Shown here piece by piece: positions 58,314-61,873 of a stretch of 64,000 bases of DNA. Both the position numbers and the translations under genes were made by a program. The stretch's first letter is position 1; every line of letters starts with the position of its first letter. The stretch comes from Amaurobius ferox (lineage: Eukaryota > Arthropoda > Arachnida > Araneae > Amaurobiidae): NCBI GenBank assembly GCA_951213105.1, contig OX578145.1, positions 8,019,191-8,083,190 of the forward strand, in the 5' to 3' direction. The notes under the pieces are model-generated. The model did no database searches. It saw nothing but the letters and a program-made list of their open reading frames with translations, and was not told the origin of the DNA.

Positions 58314-60910
58314 TAAAAAAGTAGTAATAAATGACTTACAAATTTAAAGTTTGACTCATATTGTAGTATTGTAAGCGACAATCTGACTCGCAATTGTACA
58401 AGCCAAGTGCGAGTTCTGGAATAGTTCAATTCATGAATGTAATGCATGCAGTGGTTGACTGGTTGCCTAGGTAGCAAGTAATTTTTTGTTTAACTAATGG
58501 TGCTTATAAATGCTGTAATTTATGAACGTGTCATGTGCTTGATCAACTTTGTTTACATTTCAGAACTATCTCTGCCACCTGTGAGCTGGTGCAAAATTGA
58601 AGTAAGAGCTTTTTCACTTATTTGTTTATCAGAGTAATATTTGAAACTTGTAGATTTTAGCAGTGATATACTTTTTTTACATATTTTTTGTATTAACAAT
58701 ATACACTAAAAATTGCTTGAAAACGGACCTTATATGAAGTGGAATATATATTGTTAAGCCTACGCTTTTCCAACATGGTTGTCCTTTGGAGCTATTTGTC
58801 TTGGAACTCAAATGGATAGCAAAAAATTGTAGTCCATCTAGGTTCTATGTTTCTTACTGGTACCGTACAATAAGATCAATTGCATTGCAATCAACAGAGC
58901 AATTATTTAATATCTTGTTTTTAAGTACTTGAATTTTTTTTCTTCATAGTAAAGCAAATCATGACATATTCAGGGTTGCTGTCCAGCCTGGAAAAGTTGA
59001 AAAGTGTATAAAAACTGAAAAAAAAACAAAAACGTGTTTCCATAATATCATTACAACCATCTTATATTAACCCTTTCGCGACGGCTGCATTCCGGAGCTG
59101 CGGCGGCCCAAAGGACAGAGCACTTCGCTTCCGAACTGTTCCCAGGGGACGGTAATTTTTTTGCGCTAAGCCTAACTCTAAAAGAAAATTCACTAAAAAT
59201 CATCTATTCAACACAGAAATCTACTATTTTCAGGAATAAAAGAAATATTTATTTTTTATTTGATGTATATTTTTCATAAAATTGTTGATGCTGCGAGAAT
59301 TGCTCTGTCTGTTTATATTACAAAATCATGTTTCACTTCTCCAAATAGAGAAATAATAATTCATTGGATCCTCCTTATGCCAAGGTCATGTATCTGCAAA
59401 ATACATTCAAGTTGTTTCCATGGACATTTAACGCCATCTAGTAGACAAATTAAAACGTTTCATGTGAAAACACGCATGCGTGCCAGTCGCTGTTTACGAT
59501 AAAGTTTCCTCCGTCACGACATGCTGTCCGTCCTTCAATGCAAGTTTGCAGCAGACACGTGGGTGTTGTTGTTGTTGAGACCCAGACTGTCCGACCTACC
59601 AGAAAGGAGACACGCGGGTGTGCCAATTGTCGCGAAAGGGTTAACTAAAATTTCTTTGTAAGCATTATCTTACCAGTGGCATCATATTTTGTCCTCCATG
59701 CCCTCTAGCAAAAAAATTTGTAAAGGTTGTATTAAGTTTTTACCAAGTTCATTTTGATTTTAGTTTAGAAAGTTTTAAAATCTATTTTGTAATCCTTTGA
59801 GTGCCACTGGCATATAAATACATCTCTTAGAGTCTGCAATAACAGGGTGACCACAGACCTGGAAAACCTGGAATTATCAGGGAATTCCGTTAAAAGTCAG
59901 GAAAAACTGTGAATTTCTGCTTTTTTTTTTTTTTTTTTTTTTTTTCATTTTCCGACTTTATTGTTTTCTTGTAGCTGAATGAACAATGCTAGTTCATTCC
60001 ATGATGTCACATTTTTCATTATAAGATCCATCACTCAGGGCACGACAGCTCAGTGGTTAGCACGCGGGAATTGCACTCGGTCGGCTCTGGTTCGATTACT
60101 GCCACCTTGTTCACGTGGAGTACAATCATGTTAAACATGTGGGTCCATAAGTCCTTCCGAGAGATTGGTGATAGGGGAAGGAGGGTACGGTTCCTTTGTA
60201 TGCCTCCCCCTCTGGGTTCCGGTCTAAATTGGGTGGCACTTCCCGACCGTCCAAACAGATACCTTTATACCTTTCTGGTAGGTCAGATGGTCTGGGTCGA
60301 AGAAGAAGAAGACCCATCACTCATCTTCTTTAAATATGCTTCTAAACAAGTGGCAGGAGGGAGAGTTTGCATTACCAGGCGACGTGAACTCGATAAACAT
60401 CTTTCAAGGGGGAACGTTTCAGGGAATTTCAAAATGAATTTCTTGTGACCACCACCCTGAGTAAGTGCTATTGGAGAATATATGCATCTCTCTAGAATGT
60501 TTTTCTCAGTTATCTTTCCTATAGCACAAAAACTACTCATACAGCTTTGCTTTTGATCGAAGTTGAAGAAGGATGTAAACAGGAGATCTTGATAGGCACT
60601 CAAATACAGATAATTCCAATATCACTGCACTTAAAGGATTGTTATTTTTTATGCATAATCTAGCAAGTGTAATATTAAATTTTGCTTGTATTGTATGGAA
60701 TTAAATGTAGAGTATTCTTCAGTGTTTATTTATAATGCTACATGCTGTATTTCATTGTTTATAAAAATATATATATATAATTATTTCCAGGCTTTTGTTT
60801 CCAAAACCAGAAACATTGTTTGCACAAGCGAATCCTTGCCAACTCCACTCGTTTCACTTCTATGTTTAAATTTGACTACTACACTCAATTCAAAAACTCA
60901 ACAGAATGAA
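12768..60910 (+). CDS. POLA1: DNA polymerase alpha catalytic subunit, 5' part (15 exons, gene continues beyond window)
   Basis: Fifteen exons join in phase to 543 codons: 12768-12786, 13854-13957, 15643-15739, 24291-24359, 28907-29022, 35394-35533, 36835-37064, 37874-38009, 47008-47126, 49686-49798, 50599-50712, 52266-52340, 56994-57132, 58564-58601, 60791-60910. All introns are GT-AG. The protein is collinear with human POLA1 residues 1 to about 500. It has the p180 N-terminal domain ([19 protein letters not shown]), an acidic linker, then the start of the B-family N-terminal/exonuclease-like fold ([29 protein letters not shown]). POLA1 extends RNA primers made by primase during lagging-strand start. 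The palm and zinc-binding modules lie past the window. Introns total over 45 kb and are packed with transposons. Confidence 0.93.
13160..13340. repeat. Inverted-repeat segment with G16 tract
   Basis: ATGGGCGTCCATAGG (about 13168-13182) and its near reverse complement around 13315-13335 (CTATGGGCGCCCATG) bracket about 150 bp including a G16 run (13189-13204). This may be a small foldback or MITE-like insert in POLA1 intron 1. No family assignment. Confidence 0.35.
13854..13957 (+). CDS. POLA1: POLA1 exon 2
   Basis: Acceptor CTGTAG|CA, donor GAG|GTTAGT. It encodes a basic helix-forming stretch ([19 protein letters not shown]) matching the human RARREKKSKKGRQEALERL region at the start of the p180 N-terminal domain. 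A TA-rich microsatellite lies just upstream (13808-13828). Confidence 0.88.
13958..15642 (+). other. POLA1 intron 2, no other gene
   Basis: AT-rich intron. It contains a (TA)n tract (14673-14702) and directly after it a short piece of the SINE 3' end (GTAGGTCAGGCAGTCTGGG, about 14718-14737). Nothing else was recognised. Confidence 0.6.
15643..15739 (+). CDS. POLA1: POLA1 exon 3
   Basis: Acceptor TTATAG|GTTGTT, donor GATA|GTAAAA, phase 0 to 1. It encodes [20 protein letters not shown], ending DWIVDD, the best conserved block of the POLA1 N-terminus (human VYEEVDEEQYSKL...DWIVDD). A 5S-derived SINE starts only about 120 bp downstream of its donor. Confidence 0.93.
15862..16233 (+). repeat. Composite 5S rRNA-tRNA SINE, copy 1
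   Basis: 15862-15975 is a 5S rRNA-like sequence. Readable parts are GAAAACACCGGTTCTCGT, the A-box region and the C-box region (GGGTGACCACCTGGGAA), ending TGCTGTTGGCA. The 5' 20 bases are degenerate. After a linker (CATTTCGGG) the tRNA-like head of the common SINE follows (GCAGTAGCCCGGTGG, about 15986-16000), then its core and 3' body to 16233. The B box of the tRNA-like part is deleted. It sits in POLA1 intron 3 on the sense strand, 120 bp from exon 3. Confidence 0.8.
16633..16690 (+). repeat. Dispersed repeat shared with 8195-8262
   Basis: It has the same ordered motifs as the other copy (AAGTACAAAT, GCCAAGTTGG, TGTTTTGAAATT). It lies 60 bp downstream of a G16 tract (16558-16573). Confidence 0.5.
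16905..17800. repeat. Higher-order tandem repeat (satellite) in POLA1 intron 3
   Basis: Long units of about 230-265 bp are marked by CTTTCTCCATGCAACC at about 16912, 17141 and 17406 and by TTCTACACCGGAACAG at about 17008 and 17282. Nested shorter units of about 60-80 bp follow the pattern AATGTACCAGTGGTCC, then GTAGGGTCAGGGGTTCGACC, then TAAAGGTCGAAATCTGTGG. Each short unit holds the palindrome TTCGACC-TAAA-GGTCGAA. Units diverge, so the array is old. Confidence 0.8.
17801..19060. other. Unassigned intronic sequence upstream of the LINE
   Basis: No gene recognised. Reading frames of about 70-100 codons at 17995-18315 and 18770-18985 have no known domain. The second may be decayed 5' LINE sequence. 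The 5' end of the LINE could not be placed. Confidence 0.35.
19070..19537 (+). CDS. LINE ORF1 (C-terminal type), jockey/CR1 superfamily
   Basis: 155 codons from an ATG with a stop upstream. The segment [20 protein letters not shown], then [16 protein letters not shown] and FGKLND, resembles the conserved C-terminal part of ORF1 in arthropod jockey-superfamily and CR1-like elements, where ORF1 binds element RNA. An N-terminal zinc-finger or PHD part is absent, so ORF1 is short or 5'-truncated. It ends with TGA at 19535-19537, in the same frame as ORF2. Confidence 0.6.
   Translation: MQNINYIRQNVFIILNNVGSGFVGIVNDYSKGHSAEPKIKTIVNGSCRSSKLVAAQKRPRMGAVFLSRLSPDTRASDIESHLKSCLIDSFTCTRLVTRFNSYSFHIEVLEHDMEKLLNGDIWPEGCFITKFFGKLNDKQVFREGVTDGLEDNDVN
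19553..22420 (+). CDS. LINE ORF2: AP endonuclease and reverse transcriptase, intact
   Basis: The frame opens at 19538 after the ORF1 stop; the first ATG is 19592, giving 942 codons without a stop. The N-terminal exonuclease/endonuclease/phosphatase fold shows [17 protein letters not shown] and [10 protein letters not shown]. The reverse transcriptase (about aa 460-720) shows [20 protein letters not shown], the [11 protein letters not shown] block, [13 protein letters not shown] and the catalytic YADD. The domain order is that of jockey-superfamily non-LTR elements. The element nicks target DNA and copies its own RNA. An intact frame points to recent insertion. It sits in sense orientation in POLA1 intron 3. 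Confidence 0.93.
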   Translation: MVKDGCSSNRDIKMYYQNVRGLRTKTNKVFLSTLAQEYDIICFTETWLCETIKSSELFDGQYTVIRRDRSNMDNRDLRGGGGLIALKSNIYFKELSMGADQGESVWIKIDLAVGKYLFLCVVYIKPASDFITYDKFFNLFEADFGCFNHDIIIVGDFNLPGIVWPCVMSNEVNHTNTEMLLRNFLNLYEMNQLNKVLNINDRALDLVISRYDERILSIRRASVEDILLPEDVHHPSIIITLNNTKSPRVKVTGRPLSDCVRYDFKKADFELLYKKLSNVDWNFLNWSNNIDYVVSAFYLHLFQIFDTCIPKTVARVSDYPPWFGRGTIRNIRLKNRFREKYRQRGLTYDLIQYKVLRAKIKSDINSDYKSYVRLVELSIKNNPKRFWSYSKSKDKTVCKAMNLNNTLYSTDKSIANAFADFFCANYIVSTPFDADSFPAGHCNSDISGVVSVGLVTLNDVSDGINGLKGSGSLGLDNIPAYIIKACSEYLVYPLLIMFNLSIRCNVFPEEWKRTRIVPIFKKGDKCRIDNYRPISIISPFAKVFEFVLHRYIYRQVRSFISVNQHGFMRGRSTVTNLLCFNLYVIDAIDAGGQLDVVYTDFAKAFDSVDHGILIHKLKSIGFCPNLIMLLKSYLGSRFSCVNFGSSSSRSFSATSGVPQGSILGPLLFIIFINDLANCFGNCLFYADDLKILCPIFDAVSCNNIQSELLVLSDWCGKNRLHLNISKCSVVSYTRKKVPILFSYAISNSVLTRRFSIADLGVTYTSDFSFSTHISNICAKSYRNLGYIRRITHDFVNEDSRIVLFNALVRSGLEYASVVWRPFQAVHSRRIEVIQNSFLRYLFYRKTGISCYALSSAFFRGLFGVVSLQRRRDFILCSFFRGLFRGRIDCSHVLGGIGFHVPQYRTRSLNLFAIRKFGSSIGNNCAINCFSKLYNGFPDCLDIFYSSEKDFKEHLL
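22421..22627 (+). repeat. LINE 3' UTR with (AAAT)n tail
   Basis: About 170 bp of 3' UTR follow ORF2 and end in tandem AAAT/AAATAA repeats (about 22586-22627), the usual simple-repeat tail of jockey/CR1-type elements. The 5' target-site duplication was not found. Confidence 0.75.
22628..24290 (+). other. Rest of POLA1 intron 3
   Basis: AT-rich, with several near-repeats of phrases such as AAAATTC plus GATTTTT between 22920 and 23300 that may be a decayed minisatellite. Long T tracts interrupted once lie at 23829-23866. No gene recognised. Confidence 0.5.
24291..24359 (+). CDS. POLA1: POLA1 exon 4
   Basis: Acceptor ATCATAG|AT, donor ACTG|GTAAAA, phase 1 to 1. It encodes [19 protein letters not shown], almost identical to human POLA1. 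The exon follows an 8.5-kb intron loaded with retroelements. Confidence 0.95.
24360..26090 (+). other. POLA1 intron 4, left part
   Basis: AT-rich sequence with no supported gene, RNA or transposon. Confidence 0.5.
26095..26290 (+). pseudogene. hAT transposase C-terminal dimerisation fragment
   Basis: One frame reads [20 protein letters not shown], then [17 protein letters not shown] and a stop. This is the SSA-C-ERDFSALKRIKT block of the hAT C-terminal dimerisation domain. Nothing else of the transposase is readable upstream. It is a decayed fragment on the plus strand. Confidence 0.7.
26291..27255. other. Unassigned repeat-like sequence with a perfect hairpin
   Basis: It holds C11 (26341-26351) and G12 (26756-26767) tracts, a GC-richer patch (26500-26720) and a perfect 17-bp stem (TCTTAACCATGTGAAAA at 26971-26987, complement at 26995-27011) with a 7-nt loop. 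Probably transposon debris. No protein recognised. Confidence 0.5.
27264..28562 (+). mobile_element. Full-length mariner element, inactive
   Basis: A 1299-bp element flanked by TA on both sides (27262-27263, 28563-28564). Terminal inverted repeats share TCCACAAAGTAAGTTTCCC (27272-27290) with its complement near 28534-28552. The plus strand encodes a mariner DD34D transposase starting [20 protein letters not shown] at 27426 and [10 protein letters not shown]...MSKQMEHHW. The first Asp is in [10 protein letters not shown] (about 27910-27940). The second-Asp motif reads [10 protein letters not shown], so Asp is replaced by Gly (about 28195). The third is in YSPDLAP (about 28285). Several stops and frameshifts confirm it is dead. 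It lies in POLA1 intron 4. Confidence 0.93.
28664..28915 (+). repeat. 3 x 84 bp tandem repeat over the exon 5 acceptor
   Basis: Units start at 28664, 28748 and 28832 and are each exactly 84 bp. The next partial unit at 28916 lies in exon 5. Each unit contains CTGTTTAGATAAGAAAGCC or a variant, that is the acceptor and first codons of exon 5. The unit-1 acceptor (AG at 28737-28738) is intact, unit 2 has TTTAA in place of TTTAG, and unit 3 is the real acceptor (28905-28906). Confidence 0.92.
28907..29022 (+). CDS. POLA1: POLA1 exon 5
   Basis: Acceptor TGTTTAG|AT, donor GAG|GTATTT, phase 1 to 0. It encodes a lysine-rich segment ([13 protein letters not shown]) and [18 protein letters not shown], matching the human NNIKSMF block. 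The acceptor and first codons are the last unit of a 3 x 84 bp tandem repeat. Confidence 0.9.
29097..30507 (-). mobile_element. Composite 5S rRNA-tRNA SINE, copy 2, with target-site duplication and nested LTR
   Basis: An 11-bp duplication ATATTTCTAAG lies at 29097-29107 and 30497-30507. The minus-strand SINE starts at 30496 with a 120-nt 5S-like sequence (to about 30374), readable from GCCAATGG through the C-box region and TGCTGTTGG. A linker (CATTTTGAGTCG) follows, then a tRNA-like segment (GTGGCCGAACGGTCAAGGCG, about 30357-30338; B box GGTTCGCGTCC at about 30302-30292). A unique body runs to about 30162, then a tail of short repeats (AGTCTAGTGCTAGAGT type), ending in A11 (T11 at 29108-29118). 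A solo LTR splits the tail at 29154-30140. Without the LTR the SINE is about 400 bp. Confidence 0.85.
29154..30140 (-). mobile_element. Solo LTR inserted in the SINE tail
   Basis: A 987-bp segment with TG...CA ends (TGCTGG / CCAACA), flanked by AGACT on both sides (29149-29153, 30141-30145), the 5-bp duplication typical of LTR elements. A 16-bp repeat ACTCTAGCACTAGACT occurs at 29138-29153 and 30146-30161; it belongs to the SINE tail. Read on the minus strand, the order is that of an LTR: TGACGTCA (about 30084-30091), ATTTGCAT (about 30012-30019), a TATAAAT box (about 29918-29926), then AATAAA near 29385. Internal retroviral-type genes are absent. The family was not determined. Confidence 0.75.
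30508..34070 (+). other. POLA1 intron 5, middle
   Basis: No gene supported. It includes the second CRE/TATA repeat (30830-31000) and a minus-strand fragment of the SINE 3' part (about 32869-32932, GACCCAAACTGTCCTACTC). A (CA)n tract lies at about 33209-33225. Several short repeats of TTAAATCAAATGTTACTTCA occur at 33352-33415. Otherwise AT-rich. Confidence 0.55.
30830..31000 (+). repeat. Dispersed promoter-like repeat, copy 2
   Basis: Same order as 5865-6025: TTAAACATCTCTAAAA, CAGAACTACAATAATTTA, a mutated CRE (TGATGTCA), CGAAATATAAATC, then CTATGTAAAAGCAGTG in place of the TATA box. This copy has lost both the perfect CRE and the perfect TATA box. Confidence 0.5.
34075..34263 (+). pseudogene. 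Fragment resembling the N-terminal HTH part of an arthropod DDE transposase
   Basis: A 62-codon frame without an ATG reads [20 protein letters not shown], then [18 protein letters not shown] and [11 protein letters not shown], then a stop. The layout (basic start, IVMN-type helix, STGLS-type helix-turn-helix) resembles the N-terminus of DDE_3-type transposase-like proteins common in arthropods. TTTCAG stands directly before it (34069-34074) and a donor-like GTATGA at 34242, so it may be a former exon of that gene. The assignment rests on recall of the family pattern. Confidence 0.45.
34264..35393 (+). other. POLA1 intron 5, right part
   Basis: AT-rich; nothing recognised apart from short TTTAACAGTG repeats near 34320-34355. 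Confidence 0.5.
35394..35533 (+). CDS. POLA1: POLA1 exon 6
   Basis: Acceptor TTCTAG|AATGAT, donor CAAAG|GTATTT, phase 0 to 2. It encodes [13 protein letters not shown] then [12 protein letters not shown], aligned to human KDGLLGDILQDLN...PPPVMILKKKR. The acidic-ILG-helix block resembles the peptide by which Pol alpha contacts Ctf4/AND-1 (WDHD1); that role is inference. Confidence 0.92.
35534..36834 (+). repeat. POLA1 intron 6 with a 15-bp minisatellite (36385-36565)
   Basis: 36385-36565 is a tandem array of CTATAAATAGTATTT variants with a 15-bp period. It creates long false reading frames on both strands. 35960-36300 is a GC-richer patch that may be transposon-derived, but no family was recognised. 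Confidence 0.65.
36835..37064 (+). CDS. POLA1: POLA1 exon 7
   Basis: Acceptor TATTTAG|GTTTC, donor TTTG|GTACGT, phase 2 to 1. It encodes a low-complexity linker ([18 protein letters not shown]...) ending in the acidic EEMEDDFKF. It is the counterpart of the human NPFSVHTA and EFEDGDFDEP stretch. Confidence 0.9.
37065..37873 (+). other. POLA1 intron 7
   Basis: AT-rich intron with a T-rich run near 37430-37450 and C-rich and CA-rich low complexity at 37513-37540. No gene. Confidence 0.55.
37874..38009 (+). CDS. POLA1: POLA1 exon 8
   Basis: Acceptor TCTGCAG|AT, donor CAGAA|GTAAGT, phase 1 to 2. It encodes an acidic, proline-rich linker ([19 protein letters not shown], then [15 protein letters not shown]). 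Base composition is clearly GC-richer than the flanking introns, and the splice sites are strong. Confidence 0.88.
38010..40770 (+). other. POLA1 intron 8, left part
   Basis: No gene. A piggyBac-like TTAACCACTTCAGCGG end occurs at 38704, followed by a GC-richer block to about 38940 that carries no recognised protein. The rest is AT-rich. Confidence 0.5.
40771..42914 (+). mobile_element. Non-autonomous Helitron-like element with internal tandem repeats
   Basis: It begins TCTATATATACTAATT after an A (40770) and ends TATTCGGCTAG before a T (42915), the A|TC...CTAG|T arrangement of Helitrons. CCGA...TCGG just before the end could form a weak hairpin. The interior, after a TGTCCGTCTGTCTGTCCGTC lead, is a higher-order tandem array. 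The major period is about 540 bp (GAGGGGGTGCTCCAC at about 40927 and 41466), built from about 120-150-bp subunits with AAATTTGGTGTATGGGTA-type and GGGGGTGCTCCA-type phrases. There is no Rep/helicase gene. G15 and C14 tracts arise where short G/C runs of the unit have expanded. Confidence 0.68.
42915..47007 (+). other. POLA1 intron 8, right part
   Basis: No gene. It contains a GC-richer unassigned patch (43240-43560) and two related copies of a roughly 80-bp unit (TGTATTTGAGGGG...GGAATTCT) at about 43840-43990. Three spaced copies of an AGAACGGCTGCACCGA-type motif occur near 44345, 44885 and 45310. A TTAA end of the 38704 type lies near 46902. Confidence 0.5.
47008..47126 (+). CDS. POLA1: POLA1 exon 9
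   Basis: Acceptor TTTTTCAG|T, donor CCAG|GTAAAT, phase 2 to 1. It encodes [10 protein letters not shown] and [17 protein letters not shown], matching human QVDSSHLPLV...[15 protein letters not shown]. This is where the folded N-terminal domain of the polymerase begins. The human WDIDQEG segment just before it has no counterpart found here. Confidence 0.94.
47127..48147 (+). other. POLA1 intron 9, left part
   Basis: AT-rich with no gene recognised. Confidence 0.5.
48148..48428 (+). repeat. tRNA-derived SINE copy G, nearly complete
   Basis: The tRNA-like head carries an A box (GTAGCCCAGTGGTTAGCG, about 48157-48175) and a B box (GATTCGATTCC, about 48202-48213). The core (CCTTCCGAGAGGTTGATGGT) and the 3' end (ACCTTTCTGGTAGGTCG) follow, and the tail reads AATAACAACAA. 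It is a pol III-type retroposon in POLA1 intron 9. The partner LINE is unknown. Confidence 0.85.
48429..49685 (+). other. POLA1 intron 9, right part
   Basis: AT-rich; nothing recognised. Confidence 0.5.
49686..49798 (+). CDS. POLA1: POLA1 exon 10
   Basis: Acceptor TATTCTAG|GT, donor ACG|GTTAGT, phase 1 to 0. It encodes [20 protein letters not shown] and RVFFLPRET, collinear with human [20 protein letters not shown]...LYFLPREM. Confidence 0.95.
49799..52265 (+). other. POLA1 introns 10 and 11 around exon 11
   Basis: Apart from exon 11 no feature was found. Both introns are AT-rich. A short direct repeat (GGAAATTGGTT / AATTAATGACAGG) occurs at 52019-52086. Confidence 0.5.
50599..50712 (+). 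CDS. POLA1: POLA1 exon 11
   Basis: Acceptor ATCTGTAG|CAT, donor AAA|GTAAGT, phase 0 to 0. It encodes [20 protein letters not shown], matching human [21 protein letters not shown]. Confidence 0.93.
52266..52340 (+). CDS. POLA1: POLA1 exon 12
   Basis: Acceptor CCTTTAG|AAA, donor TCT|GTAAGT, 25 codons, phase 0 to 0. It encodes [20 protein letters not shown], matching human [20 protein letters not shown]. Confidence 0.93.
52341..53174 (+). other. POLA1 intron 12, left part
   Basis: AT-rich; no gene or repeat family recognised. Confidence 0.5.
53175..53590 (+). pseudogene. Remnant of a hAT-type element ending in the GGTCAC terminal family
   Basis: A 136-codon frame ([10 protein letters not shown], then [20 protein letters not shown]) continues into the terminal sequence shared with 54625-56005 and 59843-60459 (CCTGGAAATCTGGGAAAA...TCAGGGAATTTCAAAATGAA). 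It looks like coding sequence of the parent transposon fused by deletion to its end. The protein part is not firmly identified. Confidence 0.45.
53725..53838. repeat. Cruciform-prone inverted and direct repeats
   Basis: CATTGATAAAAGCAT (53745-53759) is matched by its exact complement at 53775-53789. ATGCATTCATTGATA near 53728 is matched by its complement near 53784-53798. A further direct copy occurs at about 53800. The set ends at the 10-bp palindrome GTGACGTCAC (53829-53838). Confidence 0.75.
53950..54624 (+). other. AT-rich intronic stretch with (ATT)n
   Basis: A microsatellite of about 10 ATT/TTA units lies at 54147-54178, and a duplicated TATGATAGAGAAGTAGCA phrase at 54250-54300. No gene. 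Confidence 0.55.
54625..56005. mobile_element. hAT-type element with CAGGGTG(G)TCA ends, partly deleted
   Basis: It starts CAGGGTGACCACAGATCTGG at 54625 and ends CTTCTGACCACCCTG at 56005, complementary terminal repeats. Subterminal CTGGAAAACCTGGAATTATC and TCAAGGAATTTCAAAATGAA blocks are shared with the 59843-60459 copy. A G13-like GGGGGGAGG patch lies internally. No clean 8-bp target duplication was seen. A zinc-finger start of a transposase lies inside (55165-55374, minus). Confidence 0.65.
55165..55374 (-). pseudogene. N-terminal zinc-finger fragment, probably of the hAT transposase
   Basis: 69 codons begin [20 protein letters not shown]. The C-x2-C...H-x4-H pattern (CLEC, then HFSKFH) fits a single C2H2/BED-like finger, the usual DNA-binding start of hAT transposases. 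The frame becomes a lysine run and stops, so only the finger survives. Its location inside a hAT-type element supports the call. Confidence 0.45.
56994..57132 (+). CDS. POLA1: POLA1 exon 13
   Basis: Acceptor AATTTAG|GCA, donor CCAC|GTAAGT, phase 0 to 1. It encodes [20 protein letters not shown] and [10 protein letters not shown], the most polymerase-typical block of the window (human TFSHVFGTNTSSLELFL...KIKGPCWLEV). Confidence 0.95.
57133..58563 (+). other. POLA1 intron 13
   Basis: It contains a (TA)n tract of about 30 units (58254-58312) preceded by T16. Otherwise AT-rich with no gene. Open stretches at 57497-57703 and 57815-58045 have no domain and no coding-like composition. Confidence 0.6.
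58564..58601 (+). CDS. POLA1: POLA1 exon 14 (short)
   Basis: A 38-nt exon with acceptor CATTTCAG|AA and donor GAA|GTAAGA. It encodes [13 protein letters not shown] with the codon completed from exon 13, matching human QLLNQPVSWCKVE. It is too short to stand out as an open frame but is phase-correct. Confidence 0.92.
59067..59644. mobile_element. piggyBac-like MITE with TTAA duplication and nested SINE
   Basis: A 570-bp element (59071-59640) with perfect 12-bp terminal inverted repeats CCCTTTCGCGAC / GTCGCGAAAGGG, flanked by TTAA at 59067-59070 and 59641-59644. TTAA plus CCC ends are diagnostic of the piggyBac superfamily. No transposase is present. A minus-strand 3' fragment of the tRNA-SINE (about 59564-59607, with a TTG repeat tail) sits near the right end. 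It is flanked by near-identical AGACACGTGGGTG (59552) and AGACACGCGGGTG (59608), so it inserted into the MITE. Confidence 0.88.
59843..60459. mobile_element. hAT-type MITE with nested SINE
   Basis: It starts CAGGGTGACCACAGACCTGG and ends CTTGTGACCACCACCCTG. Inner sequence (AGCTGAATGAACAATGCT, ATCTTCTTTAAATAT) is shared with the right part of 54625-56005. The SINE at 60038-60313 interrupts it, splitting CCATCACTCA into two copies. Removing the SINE leaves a MITE of about 330 bp. Confidence 0.75.
60038..60313 (+). repeat. tRNA-derived SINE copy H with target-site duplication
   Basis: CCATCACTCA occurs at 60028-60037 and 60314-60323, giving exact insert borders. The SINE starts GGGCACGACAGCTCAGTGGT (A box), has a B-box-like GGTTCGATTACTGCC (about 60088-60103), the core CCTTCCGAGAGATTGGTGAT and 3' end ACCTTTCTGGTAGGTCAG, and ends in GAAGAAGAAGAAG. 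It is the best delimited copy in the window. Confidence 0.9.
60791..60910 (+). CDS. POLA1: POLA1 exon 15 (last exon in window)
   Basis: Acceptor TTTCCAG|GCT, donor GAA|GTAAGT, 40 codons, phase 0 to 0. It encodes [20 protein letters not shown] and QQNE, collinear with human [23 protein letters not shown]. No following exon was found up to 64000. Confidence 0.92.
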
Positions 60911-61873
60911 GTAAGTGTTCTTCTATTCTTTTTCAATCTTTTTACTTGATTTTCCTCCAAATTATTCATTAATGATACAGTGAATGAAAAGTGACTGTAA
61001 TGAAACATACTTTCAGTGAAAGTCCAATATATGTCCTGTGATTAGACTCTGTTTGCAGCTAACTCATATATAATGAAACATTAATTCTAAGGAAAATTCT
61101 CCTGAAGAAACACTTTACATTTAAATCCTGGGCAGTGCCTAAAAGTTTTTGATGTGAAGTAACAGAAATTTATGAATTACTCGCAGTAGAAGGCTGGACA
61201 GGCAGACGTTTCAAACCTACCCAAGCTCTGTTTTTGAATGTAAAACGCAAGTCCAGCTGGCCTGCAGATGTTTCAGTCTCGGCTCAGTTTGCTCCCAAAT
61301 GTTGTTCTTTCATCAAAAACATAAATTTATATAATTGATGTAGAAGCAATTAAGGTAAAAATTGGTTTAAAAAAAATTACTTTTGCATAACTGAATTTAA
61401 CAAAATGTCATGTTCTCTCATAAATTCCATAAACAAACTTTTCAGACAAATTTTTATAAACTAAGCCAAGCCTGAATCTGTTATAAAGAAATCAGGCTAA
61501 ACTTACGAACCAAGCCAGTATGCCTTTATTCCAAACAGCAGTAAACATATGTGAAAATTTTATATTGATATTATGTAATACATTTGTAAATTTATTATAA
61601 AATAAAAATCCGTATAAATGCAAGAGTCAATGTTTTGTTTGTAAAAATGAACTTTGGTTATAACTAGAGATGTGGGTTTTCCAGAAAATTTTGAACTTAT
61701 TCTTAAGTATTATATTTAAGCTAGAATAATATGTCCAATGACTTTTAAAAGTATTTATTCTTACATTAGAGCTACAGTTATATATATATTAAATAAAATA
61801 TTTAAAAAAGGGGGTTTAAATTTAGAAATATATATAAAAAATATTTCATACAAACAAAACTTTAATACATATA
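60911..61873 (+). other. POLA1 intron 15, left part
   Basis: AT-rich; no gene. A GC-richer phrase (GGCAGACGTTTCAAACC / GGCCTGCAGATGTTTCAGTC) is loosely repeated at about 61200-61285. Confidence 0.5.
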
